A stretch of 64,000 bases of DNA from an uncultured Muribaculaceae bacterium (GTDB taxonomy: Bacteria > Bacteroidota > Bacteroidia > Bacteroidales > Muribaculaceae), in NCBI GenBank assembly GCA_905233915.1, contig CAJOFM010000001.1, forward strand, positions 333,492 to 397,491, read 5' to 3'. How positions within the stretch are numbered: the stretch's first letter is position 1; the number at the start of each line of letters is the position of its first letter. Below the pieces are notes generated by a model. The model was given only the letters and a program-made list of their open reading frames with translations, was not told the DNA's origin and did not search any database. This document shows positions 25,654 to 33,664 of the stretch, in pieces. Both the position numbers and the translations under genes were made by a program.

Positions 25654-27111
25654 TTAATTATTCAAGACAATACTGATAAGATTGGTAACGTCGGCCACAT
25701 TGATTGCTCCGTCATTGGTCAAATCACCTATCGAGAGGTCAAAAGGCAATCCTTCCAGGACGATATTGATCAATTCGGTAACGTCAGCCACGTTGACGGT
25801 TCCATCGCCATTGATGTCACCCCTCTTGGCAACAGGGGTGGTAGCGGTGATGATGTAGCAGGCGGCATTCTGCAGGTCGCCCGACACCACGCTGATGGTG
25901 ATGCGGTAGCTGCCGTCGGCATTCTGTTCCATCGACTTGGTCATGACGGCACTGGCACCCTCGAGGGTGGCGGTGAAGTCATTCAGATTGGGCTCTCCGG
26001 CGATTTCCATGCTGTAGGTGGTAACGGCAGGATTCCAGCCAGCGATGGTCTCGCCCTTGTAGCGCAGGTCGGTCATCGCACCCAGGTAAACCAGCTCCAT
26101 GTCGTCAACATAGACCATATCATCCTTGCTGCCTTGACCGGGGTTGGCGTTGGTCGAGAAGGTGACGAAAATGGCCTTGGTTTCAGCGTTGTTGCCAGCA
26201 TAGCTCTCGTAGTCCATCGGGAAAGTGAACTGGGTCCAGTCGCAAACAGCAATCTGGCCGCCCACAATGCTACCCGTAAGGTTGGTATAGGTCTTGTCAA
26301 CAGGCTCCTGGTAGTAGGTGCCGTCAAAGGTCTTCACGCTCACGTTAGCTTTGTTGTTGGCATTGGGAGTGCCTTGCTGGTATTTCATCCACACCTTGAA
26401 CTGGTCAGGCTTGGCATGCAGGGGCATGTAGAAGTCATTACCGTAGCTCTCGTCCATCGAGGCATTGTTGCTGGTACTGGTTGCACTGGTGGAGCCGGCA
26501 TTCAATCGTCCATTGGTCATGGTGCCGTTGGCAATGGTGTTGAAGGCGCTCTTGGCGGTCATCACGGCGCTATATTGTCCAGTGGTTCCTGAATGCACAT
26601 CGGTGCTTTGACCAAGCTGAGCGGGAGATGCAAATGCCCACATGCCGGTTGCGGTCTTGAAACCGTGCCAGCGGTCGGGTTCGCCATCGCTATTAGTCCA
26701 CGATTCCATGTCGCTGTTGGGCAGCTGGAAGTAGTTACCCACGGTATTGAACCACATGGTTGCCCCCTGGTCAGGCAGGGTCACGTTGGCGGCCATCATG
26801 CCGTTAACAGTGCGGGCAAACAGGATGGTGCGCATGTTGCCATATGAGGTGCCCACGTAGCGCTCGGCGCTGTAAACGGTGACGCCATCGGTGGTTGCTG
26901 CTGTCACATCGCTCATTGTCATGGTGCCGAAAAGAGGCACATTGAGCACGAGTGTGTAAAGGCCATTGTCGCCCTCGGTGACTGTGACTTCAACAGTCTG
27001 GGTTCGTGTCATTCCCATATATTTAACAACGATGGGGCCAGTAAAACTCTCGGCATGGAGGCCTACAACGGCTGCCAATGCCAAACAGGAAGTGATAATT
27101 GCTTTTTTCAT
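25654..27111 (-). CDS. secreted calycin-like/PCMD-type protein with dockerin-like tail
   Basis: 485 aa. Signal peptide about 1-20. An N-terminal calycin-like beta domain (about 22-130) is followed by a region beginning LPNSDMESWTNSDGEPDRWHGF that matches the putative carbohydrate metabolism domain (PCMD), with SKDDMVYVDDMELVY late in the domain. An Ig-like segment follows (YKGETIAGWNPAVTTYSM). Two dockerin-like repeats end it (GDINGDGTVNVADVTELI, GDLTNDGAINVADVTNLI). PCMD folds like a carbohydrate-binding jelly roll, so glycan binding is plausible but unproven. The neighbouring barrel protein and PCMD lipoprotein on the same strand suggest a joint surface function. Confidence 0.82.
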   Translation of the reverse strand: MKKAIITSCLALAAVVGLHAESFTGPIVVKYMGMTRTQTVEVTVTEGDNGLYTLVLNVPLFGTMTMSDVTAATTDGVTVYSAERYVGTSYGNMRTILFARTVNGMMAANVTLPDQGATMWFNTVGNYFQLPNSDMESWTNSDGEPDRWHGFKTATGMWAFASPAQLGQSTDVHSGTTGQYSAVMTAKSAFNTIANGTMTNGRLNAGSTSATSTSNNASMDESYGNDFYMPLHAKPDQFKVWMKYQQGTPNANNKANVSVKTFDGTYYQEPVDKTYTNLTGSIVGGQIAVCDWTQFTFPMDYESYAGNNAETKAIFVTFSTNANPGQGSKDDMVYVDDMELVYLGAMTDLRYKGETIAGWNPAVTTYSMEIAGEPNLNDFTATLEGASAVMTKSMEQNADGSYRITISVVSGDLQNAACYIITATTPVAKRGDINGDGTVNVADVTELINIVLEGLPFDLSIGDLTNDGAINVADVTNLISIVLNN

Positions 27112-27143
27112 TATTCTTAACTATGATGTTATTAAATGATTTT

Positions 27144-27887
27144 TTACTTGATGCGGTAGAGAATGCCTATGGTGCCGTAGATGGGACGCAGCGTCTGGAC
27201 AGAGTGAAAATCACTCTTGAAAAGGCCGCCCAAGCCGTAGGTCAACTCAGCGAAGGCTCCCCAGCGGCGATGGAATTGCCAATCGACACCTGCATCGATG
27301 CCCCACTGCATGTGGCGCATATTGGCGTCGAAGTCAAAGTCGCCCCTGTCGCCTGGCTCGGTGCCCATCTCAATTTTGGGACCGACAGGCGTGCCTTCAC
27401 GCAGGTAACCGTCATAGGCCCAACCCCAGAACTTGCGGTTCATGAGCCAGCCCATGAACATGCCGCCACGCAACGTCAGCTTTTGATTGATGTTGTAGGC
27501 TGCCTGGATGGGTAGGGTGAGGCGGCGCTGGGTTGTCTTGATGCGCACGTTGCCGTTAAAAATGCCCTTCAACGACTCCTCGCCACGCACTACCTCGATG
27601 TCATAGTTCTTGACTCGGCTGTCTACGTCCATGCTGCCAAGCTCAAAGCGCAGTCCTGAGTGTATCGACCAATGCTTGTCAATCGGGTAGGAAGCTTCGG
27701 CGGCAACCGTGAAGTTAAGGCCTGGATAGTAACCATTGATGCCACGTATCTCGTTTCCCATGTGGGTGGGTAGGGTACCGCCCAGGGCATAACCCAAACG
27801 GGCGTCGAAGCGCAAACTGTCAAGCACGGTCGAGTGACCGCTTAACGCCGTTAAAACCGTTACCGCTATGATCCAGAAATATCTCAT
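27144..27887 (-). CDS. outer membrane beta-barrel protein (PorT/OmpX-like)
   Basis: 247 aa from the ATG at 27885-27887, which begins a normal signal peptide (MRYFWIIAVTVLTALSGHS); a longer frame upstream would not. The mature part is a series of amphipathic strands with aromatic ends, including FDARLGYALGG, LNFTVAAEASYPI, HSGLRFELGSM, LTLPIQAAYNI, GWGIDAG-type turns and a final TIGILYRIK strand, consistent with an eight-strand barrel of the outer-membrane-protein beta-barrel domain. Probably inserted by the Bam machinery. Its precise role is unknown. Confidence 0.78.
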   Translation of the reverse strand: MRYFWIIAVTVLTALSGHSTVLDSLRFDARLGYALGGTLPTHMGNEIRGINGYYPGLNFTVAAEASYPIDKHWSIHSGLRFELGSMDVDSRVKNYDIEVVRGEESLKGIFNGNVRIKTTQRRLTLPIQAAYNINQKLTLRGGMFMGWLMNRKFWGWAYDGYLREGTPVGPKIEMGTEPGDRGDFDFDANMRHMQWGIDAGVDWQFHRRWGAFAELTYGLGGLFKSDFHSVQTLRPIYGTIGILYRIK

Positions 27888-27904
27888 TGATTCAATCGTC
27901 CAAT

Positions 27905-27972
27905 TTTTAACTCTAACCATTAACCTCTAACCATTAACCTCTAACCATTAACCATTAACCACTAACCTCTAA
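27905..27972. repeat. heptamer array of CCATTAA and CCTCTAA units
   Basis: Alternating seven-base units AACCATT and AACCTCT fill the spacer between the barrel gene and the PCMD lipoprotein gene. It is the same family as the array at 10316-10395. Confidence 0.88.
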
Positions 27973-27978
27973 CCTATA

Positions 27979-29136
27979 TTACTCTTCCCTCGTGCAGATA
28001 AGTCGCACCTTATCAACACACAGGCGACTACCGATGGCTCCAATAAAGCTGCCACCGGCACCACTCGACGAGAACACGATGGCGAGGTTATAGCCCCTGT
28101 TGGCCAGCAGCTGCTCGTCTATTTCCTCTCGGTACTCAAATTTTACATCCCACGGTGTCCATGTCGTGGTAGGGGCAACGTAACCCATGTTGGCGACGGC
28201 CACAATCAGGTCGCTCGACAGCACGTTGTCGCCATAAAGCACCGTCTCGTTGCCTGCCGCATCATGGTTGCGGTAGAACACGGCATAGACGTTGGCCGAG
28301 TCCACCCTGCCGGCTATCGGGTTACCAAAGAAATCCTGTACAGTAGGACCTGGCTCATAGGTGTAGTAGCCCGTGAAGCGGTCGGGGCGGTCGGTGAACG
28401 GGATGCCGAATCGTGTGGCATGCAGGTGGTCGCTCATCGCAATCTTCAAGTCAAATGTGCCCAGATACATGTTGCCGGCGGCAAGACGCTTGTTGGCCAT
28501 GTGGCCAAAGGGGCCGGTGTCACGCGTCGTGAGGCACACGGCCGCTCCGTCATAACCGGCCAGCAGCGGGGTGGTGGGGTAGTCCTCGGCCATGGCAGTG
28601 CTCATCGAGATGCGGAATCCGTCGTTGGCTGTCGCCCAGTCGTTACCCAGCGTACCGTCGGGCAGCGTGTTGTGCCACATGTAGAATCGTCCGGTGGACG
28701 GTTCCAGTTCGAAGTGCTCAAAGTCATACCGCAGTGTGTCATTCACCGTCACCAGTGTGGGAACTACGTTGACCCGGTAGTGGCGTTGCCAACGGCCGTC
28801 CTGGGAGGTTACGGTATAGGATACTGGACCCTGGCTGAAGTCGTGGGTGCTGCCGCTGGCGGGGGATATCGTTGCTCCTGACGATAGGGTGAAGACGGGT
28901 GACAAAGCACTCACGTCGGCATCGCCGCGCACGGCAAACGTAATAACGCTGTCGGTCGAGAACACCACCTGCAGCGAATCGGTCACCTGGAAGAAGAAAT
29001 TCTCAGGCTGGGCCACGTGGAGTATAGCAGTTTCAATATCGGCCTCGCAACCGTCGGGCTCGTCGCCGAAACACGATGTGCACAACAAAGCGTTTAACAA
29101 AGAGAAGACTCCTATTATATAATAAGACTTGAACAT
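27979..29136 (-). CDS. PCMD-domain putative lipoprotein
   Basis: 385 aa from the ATG at 29134-29136, the only start that gives a lipoprotein signal peptide with lipobox LLCTSC (Cys about 21). An Ig-like or cadherin-like segment (about 40-125) has the EAD-IETAILHV and SPASGSTHDFSQGPVSYTVT patterns. The PCMD-like domain (about 135-383) begins around DTLRYDFEHFELEP and ends with GGSFIGAIGSRLCVDKVRLI, as in Bacteroidales PCMD proteins. Likely surface-exposed and glycan-related, by family only. Its transcription start is probably the element at 29163-29170. Confidence 0.8.
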   Translation of the reverse strand: MFKSYYIIGVFSLLNALLCTSCFGDEPDGCEADIETAILHVAQPENFFFQVTDSLQVVFSTDSVITFAVRGDADVSALSPVFTLSSGATISPASGSTHDFSQGPVSYTVTSQDGRWQRHYRVNVVPTLVTVNDTLRYDFEHFELEPSTGRFYMWHNTLPDGTLGNDWATANDGFRISMSTAMAEDYPTTPLLAGYDGAAVCLTTRDTGPFGHMANKRLAAGNMYLGTFDLKIAMSDHLHATRFGIPFTDRPDRFTGYYTYEPGPTVQDFFGNPIAGRVDSANVYAVFYRNHDAAGNETVLYGDNVLSSDLIVAVANMGYVAPTTTWTPWDVKFEYREEIDEQLLANRGYNLAIVFSSSGAGGSFIGAIGSRLCVDKVRLICTREE

Positions 29137-29162
29137 TTTAATTACAATTGCTATCGAACCTG

Positions 29163-29170
29163 CAAAATTA
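29163..29170 (-). promoter_or_regulatory. putative -7 element for the PCMD lipoprotein gene
   Basis: CAAAATTA on + reads TAATTTTG on -, 26 nt before the chosen ATG. No clear -33 partner. It supports the shorter start. Confidence 0.5.
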
Positions 29171-29227
29171 GATAAATTCTCGCAATACTCCCTGCATTTG
29201 CCTAGTTTTTTTGTAATTCCATAAAAA

Positions 29228-29258
29228 AAGAAGAGACGCAATCGCAATTGCGTCTCTT
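29228..29258 (-). terminator. intrinsic terminator of the 614-aa secreted protein gene
   Basis: AAGAGACGCAAT (29231-29242) pairs with ATTGCGTCTCTT (29247-29258), followed on the - strand by CTTTTTTTAT. Confidence 0.85.
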
Positions 29259-29307
29259 CCTGTTTCAATAGCTAATAGCCAAATGCTAATAGCTAATTGC
29301 TAGTTGT

Positions 29308-31152
29308 TTACTTCACAACCTTAACAGCGCTGGTGGTGCCGTCGGTGTAGGTGGTAACCTTGATGGTCATGCCCTGGGGCTGTGCCATCTCCTGACCAGC
29401 TACGTTGAAGTAGCGTACGTTAGCAACAGTCTTGCCAGCTACCAGCTCGTTAACGTTGGTGTCAATGTCATACAACCAAGCGATGTTCGAAGCGTTCTTC
29501 ACACCGTCGACGGTGTAGTAAACCTGGATACCGATGTTCTCGGTGAACAGGGGCTCGAAGCCTTCCTCGTTGGTGCGATAGAAGTAGCAGTAGTAGTTGT
29601 TGAAGTCAACTGCGCTGCTGTACAGGCTGAAGGGAACCTCGGTGATGTCATTGGCCAAGTCGAAGCTGTAGTCCTCAGCGGGGAAGGTGAACATCTCAGC
29701 ACCGTTACCATTGTCAACAAAGATACTGTAGCTCAGGAACTCACGGTCAATGGGGTTGCCATCAACGTCAGTGGTGGGCAAGGTGAAGTAGAAGCGGCTG
29801 AAACCACTCTCGTCACCGCAGTCATACCACTCGTCAGCGGTGGGATCAGCAGGAACAGCGGGAACCAGGTTGAGGATTACGCCTAAGGGCAGAACCTCAC
29901 CATTCTCGTCAACGTTGCTGAACTCAGTGCAGTTGATGTATTCCTCATCACTCCACTTACCTACCATACCTACAGAGTTGTAGTTCTCGGGGAATTCAGC
30001 ATAAGCATTACCCTCGGAACCCAGCAGATAGATAGAATTGCCGTCCAGGAGGAAGTTGATCTCGGTGGTGCGCTCGTCAAGACCGTAGTTGATGTAGTAA
30101 GCGGGATTGCCTTCCTCGTCTTCACCATCCTGGTAAACCTCGGTGAAGCCCCACATCAGCTGGATGCCATACTCATAGCTGCTGTTCCAGCTCAGATACT
30201 GGCCAGTGGGAATGGTGATGAGACCAGTCTCAGCATCATAGGTACCCTTTACCCAAGTGTTGTAGCTGTCATACCACCACAGGGGATTCTGAATGTAAGC
30301 ATCGCCGTTGGGAGCAATAGCAACAGTGAACTTGCCGTCGGTTGCGCTTGCACCCCAGCCCCAGCTCTGGTAAACAGCACCGCTGTTACGGCTGAAGAGG
30401 AAGGTCTGGCAATCCTCGGGGATGTCGTAGATGACGGTGGGCTCAACGATGGGCTCGGCCTCGGTGAGAACGGTGTTCCACTCCAGGAAGCCGGTCCATG
30501 AGTCGTCATCGCTCCAGTAAGCGGTCAGACCATAGCCCATGTAGTCCTCTTCAACACTACCGTCACCGTCAGCGGGACCCTCAGTGCCCAGCAGGGTAAG
30601 GGTTTCGCCGTTGATCTCGTAAACAGCCTCGGTGACATCGGGATCGGTAACGAGTGCAAAGTAACCATCGGCATTGATAGTTACATTGCCCCAAGCCAGG
30701 AGAATCTCAGCATCATAGTCAGCTACATAAGCTACTGACTGGCCCAGAGGCACAACAATGTACATGCCGTCCTCGATGGTGCCTTCTACCCAGCTGTCAG
30801 TGCCGAAGTAGGTGTTGGCACCGCACAGGATGTTCTTAATCCAAACCTGGTTGTTGTCACCATAGACAACCTCAACCCTGCTCTTTGCGGGCTGGGCACC
30901 TACAGTAAGGTAACCGCCGCTCACGTAGTCATAACGACCAGCGCGCTCATAGGTCTTAACTTCGCCCTCGGGCTGCTCGGTAACCACCCTCAAGGTGGTA
31001 GCCTGCTGCTTCATGGCCTTGGGATTCACCTTGGTCATCTCGGTGTTGATGGCCTTGTTGCTCTTCATGACATGGGTAGTCTTGAAGTTTACGCCTGCAG
31101 ATGCACCAAGTGCTACTACGGCAGCAACCAAAAGTACTGATAATTTCTTCAT
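29308..31152 (-). CDS. large secreted protein with internal duplication and sorting-like C terminus
   Basis: 614 aa from the ATG at 31150-31152. Signal peptide about 1-20. Two related beta-rich units are visible: about 98-192 (VWIKNIL, SWVEGTIEDGMYIVVPLGQ, EILLAWG, GETLTLLGTEG) and about 276-381 (AYIQNPL, TWVKGTYDAETGLITIPTGQ, IQLMWG, GNSIYLLGSEG). A third beta domain (about 420-570) follows. The last 37 residues (NVRYFNVAGQEMAQPQG to the end) resemble the Bacteroidota type IX-type C-terminal sorting domain pattern found in this group. The protein is unusually acidic and aromatic. No known function. Codon use is strongly biased, suggesting high expression. Confidence 0.75.
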   Translation of the reverse strand: MKKLSVLLVAAVVALGASAGVNFKTTHVMKSNKAINTEMTKVNPKAMKQQATTLRVVTEQPEGEVKTYERAGRYDYVSGGYLTVGAQPAKSRVEVVYGDNNQVWIKNILCGANTYFGTDSWVEGTIEDGMYIVVPLGQSVAYVADYDAEILLAWGNVTINADGYFALVTDPDVTEAVYEINGETLTLLGTEGPADGDGSVEEDYMGYGLTAYWSDDDSWTGFLEWNTVLTEAEPIVEPTVIYDIPEDCQTFLFSRNSGAVYQSWGWGASATDGKFTVAIAPNGDAYIQNPLWWYDSYNTWVKGTYDAETGLITIPTGQYLSWNSSYEYGIQLMWGFTEVYQDGEDEEGNPAYYINYGLDERTTEINFLLDGNSIYLLGSEGNAYAEFPENYNSVGMVGKWSDEEYINCTEFSNVDENGEVLPLGVILNLVPAVPADPTADEWYDCGDESGFSRFYFTLPTTDVDGNPIDREFLSYSIFVDNGNGAEMFTFPAEDYSFDLANDITEVPFSLYSSAVDFNNYYCYFYRTNEEGFEPLFTENIGIQVYYTVDGVKNASNIAWLYDIDTNVNELVAGKTVANVRYFNVAGQEMAQPQGMTIKVTTYTDGTTSAVKVVK

Positions 31153-31285
31153 AGATAACAAAGATTAGTTAATAAAAAAATATGAATTAATACGTTGGTT
31201 AATAGTTCGTTGTTGATTCAAAACATGATTTGGCATTCGGTCGTGAGTCGCTCAAAACCGGAGCACGACCCTTTTTTACATGACG

Positions 31286-31293
31286 CAAAGTTA
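31286..31293 (-). promoter_or_regulatory. putative -7 element for the 614-aa secreted protein
   Basis: CAAAGTTA on + reads TAACTTTG on -. It implies a leader of about 130 nt before the ATG at 31152, containing an imperfect hairpin at 31239-31270. Confidence 0.5.
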
Positions 31294-31362
31294 CTCTTTT
31301 TTTTAATAATGGAAAATTTTTTTTGATTTTTTTTCTCATTATATTTAAAAACTATTAATGCG

Positions 31363-31393
31363 TTGGGACTTTAGAGGAAAAGTAGTACCTTTG
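31363..31393 (+). promoter_or_regulatory. promoter of glyS
   Basis: TTG (31363-31365), 20 nt, TACCTTTG (31386-31393), 32 nt before the ATG at 31425. It excludes the TTG at 31398 as start. Confidence 0.82.
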
Positions 31394-31424
31394 CGGCTTG
31401 AAAAAACAACTAGATAATTATACA

Positions 31425-32969
31425 ATGGCAAAACAGGAAGACGTTTTCAAGAAAATCGTGTCACATGCCAAGGAGTATGGCTTTGTGTTCCCTTCGAGTG
31501 AGATTTATGACGGACTGGGTGCGGTCTATGATTATGCCCAGAATGGCGTTGAGTTGAAGAACAATATCAAGCGTTACTGGTGGGAGGCGATGACCCTGCT
31601 GCACGAGAACATCGTGGGCATCGACAGCGCCATCTTCATGCACCCCACCATCTGGAAGGCTTCAGGACACGTTGACGCGTTCAACGACCCCTTGATTGAT
31701 AACCGCGACAGCAAGAAGCGCTATCGCGCCGACGTGCTCATCGAGGACGAGATCGCCAAGATTGAGGAAAAGATGAACAAGGAGGTGGAGAAGGCTGCCA
31801 AGCGATTTGGCGACAAGTTCGACGAGGCGATGTTCCGCCAGACCAACCCGCGTGTGCTCGAGAACCAGAAGAAGCGTGACGAGCTGCATGCCCGTTACGA
31901 GAAGGCAATGAACGACAACGACCTGGCTGAGTTGAAGCAGATCATCGTGGACTATGAGATTGTGGATCCCGTGAGCGGTACCCGCAACTGGACCGACGTG
32001 CGCCAGTTCAACCTCATGTTCAAGACCCAAATGGGTAGTAGCGCCGATGCGACAATGGACGTCTATCTGCGTCCCGAAACCGCTCAGGGTATCTTTGTCA
32101 ACTTCCTGAATGTGCAGAAGACCGGCCGCATGCGCATCCCCTTTGGCATCGCTCAGATCGGTAAGGCCTTCCGCAACGAGATTGTGGCTCGCCAGTTCAT
32201 TTTCCGCATGCGTGAGTTCGAACAGATGGAGATGCAATTCTTTGTGCGTCCCGGTGAGGAACTCAAGTGGTTTGACTACTGGCGTGAGCAGCGCCTGCGC
32301 TGGCACAAGGTCCTCGGCTTGGGCGACCAGAAGTACCGCTTCCATGACCACGAGAAACTGGCACACTATGCCAACGCTGCCACCGACATCGAGTTCCAGA
32401 TGCCGTTCGGCTTCAAGGAGGTGGAGGGTATCCACAGCCGCACCGACTTTGACTTGAGCCAGCATGCCAAGTTCTCGGGCAAGAAAATCCAGTATTTCGA
32501 TGCCGAGTTGAACGAGAGTTACACCCCCTACGTCATCGAGACGTCGATAGGTGTGGACCGCATGTTCCTCTCGGTGATGTGTTCCAGCTATGAAGAGCAG
32601 CAGCTCGAGGGCGGCGATACCCGCGTGGTGCTCCACCTGCCCAAGGCATTGGCTCCCATCAAGTGCGCAATCCTGCCGCTCGTCCGCAAGGACGGCATGC
32701 CTGAGAAGGCTCACGAGATTATGGACATGTTGAAGTTTGACTTCACTTGCCATTACGAGGATAAGGACACCGTGGGCAAGCGCTACCGCCGCCAGGATGC
32801 CATCGGCACCCCCTATTGCATCACTGTTGATGGCCAGACGCTGGAGGATAACACCGTCACCCTGCGTGACCGTGACACCATGCAGCAGGAACGCGTCGCT
32901 ATTGCCGACCTGCCCGCTATCCTCGCCCGCGAGTGCAGCCTGAACAACGTCCTGCGCAAGCTCATGTAA
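31425..32969 (+). CDS. glyS: glycine--tRNA ligase (alpha2 type)
   Basis: 514 aa class II synthetase that charges tRNA-Gly. Features: FPSSEIYDGLGAVYDYAQNG near 20, motif 1 region near NIKRYWWEAM, motif 2 RPETAQGIFVNF near 214 and RNEIVARQFIFRMREFEQME near 250, and motif 3 ETSIGVDRMFLSVM near 380. The C-terminal anticodon-binding domain (about 410-514) has RRQDAIGTPYCITVDG. This is the eukaryote/archaeal-like homodimeric form, not the alpha2beta2 enzyme. The ATG at 31425 is chosen from the promoter position. Confidence 0.96.
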   Translation: MAKQEDVFKKIVSHAKEYGFVFPSSEIYDGLGAVYDYAQNGVELKNNIKRYWWEAMTLLHENIVGIDSAIFMHPTIWKASGHVDAFNDPLIDNRDSKKRYRADVLIEDEIAKIEEKMNKEVEKAAKRFGDKFDEAMFRQTNPRVLENQKKRDELHARYEKAMNDNDLAELKQIIVDYEIVDPVSGTRNWTDVRQFNLMFKTQMGSSADATMDVYLRPETAQGIFVNFLNVQKTGRMRIPFGIAQIGKAFRNEIVARQFIFRMREFEQMEMQFFVRPGEELKWFDYWREQRLRWHKVLGLGDQKYRFHDHEKLAHYANAATDIEFQMPFGFKEVEGIHSRTDFDLSQHAKFSGKKIQYFDAELNESYTPYVIETSIGVDRMFLSVMCSSYEEQQLEGGDTRVVLHLPKALAPIKCAILPLVRKDGMPEKAHEIMDMLKFDFTCHYEDKDTVGKRYRRQDAIGTPYCITVDGQTLEDNTVTLRDRDTMQQERVAIADLPAILARECSLNNVLRKLM

Positions 32970-32981
32970 TTTATAAGGGTT

Positions 32982-33016
32982 TTTAGGCTTTAGGCCTTAA
33001 CACCCTAAAGCCTAAA
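32982..33016 (+). repeat. inverted repeat of CCTAAAG-type heptamers
   Basis: TTTAGGCTTTAGG (32982-32994) pairs perfectly with 33004-33016, loop CCTTAACAC. It lacks a T-tract. A further CCTAAAG/CCTGAAA tail continues to about 33035. It sits between glyS and the PPIase gene. Confidence 0.7.
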
Positions 33017-33041
33017 GCCTGAAACCAAACGCCTAAATAAT

Positions 33042-33575
33042 ATGAAGAAGTTTTTCTATACGATCATCTTGGCTGTGTTGGCCATCACGATGCTAGACTC
33101 ATGCCTGGGCAAGGGCTATGAGGAAGAATACAAGGATTGGCGTGAGAGTAACGAAGCGTGGTACAAAAACCAGGTCGCATCGGGGCAATACACCATGCTC
33201 ACTGCTCCTTGGGACCCCTCGGCTCAGACGCTTATCCGCTGGCACAACGACACGATGATGACCAAGAATAACCTCAAGCCGCTGATCACCTCTACTGTGG
33301 ACGTGAAGTACCGCTTGAGCCTGTATGACGGCACGCGTGTGGACTCGTCCTATAATTCGACCTCTCCTGCCGACAGCATCTATCGCACACAACCCAATGA
33401 ATGTGTCGAGGGCTGGATGTTAGCCTTAACACGCATGCATGTGGGTGACAGCTGCACGGTCATCGTGCCTTATCCGCAAGGTTATGGCTCCAGCAAGATG
33501 AGCGATGTGCTGGTGCCCTACAGCGTCCTCGTGTTCGACATGAAGCTGGTGGACATCCCCAAGTACAAGCAGTAA
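33042..33575 (+). CDS. FKBP-type peptidyl-prolyl isomerase, lipoprotein
   Basis: 177 aa. Signal peptide with lipobox TMLDSC (Cys about 21). The C-terminal FKBP domain (about 85-175) shows VDVKYRLSLYDGTRVDSSYN, ECVEGWMLALTRMHVGDSCTV and PYPQGYGSS, then PYSVLVFDMKLVDI. It would speed prolyl isomerisation of exported proteins at a membrane. The N-terminal portion replaces the dimerisation region of FkpA. It lies downstream of glyS, separated by a hairpin-forming repeat, and is followed by a strong terminator. Confidence 0.9.
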   Translation: MKKFFYTIILAVLAITMLDSCLGKGYEEEYKDWRESNEAWYKNQVASGQYTMLTAPWDPSAQTLIRWHNDTMMTKNNLKPLITSTVDVKYRLSLYDGTRVDSSYNSTSPADSIYRTQPNECVEGWMLALTRMHVGDSCTVIVPYPQGYGSSKMSDVLVPYSVLVFDMKLVDIPKYKQ

Positions 33576-33601
33576 ACAACACGCTTTTACGGGTTATATA
33601 A

Positions 33602-33645
33602 AACAATCCCCCGAGGCCGATGCCCCTGGGGATTGTTGTTTTAAG
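33602..33645. terminator. terminator between PPIase and asnS
   Basis: AACAATCCCC (33602-33611) pairs with GGGGATTGTT (33628-33637), followed by GTTTTAAG. It lies between convergent genes. Confidence 0.85.
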
Positions 33646-33664
33646 ATATCGCCTTGTGTCTGGA

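Noticed and set aside
31662-32753. Long open frame opposite glyS (about 363 codons)
   Set aside because: Antisense to a complete glycyl-tRNA synthetase. No promoter or conserved motif.
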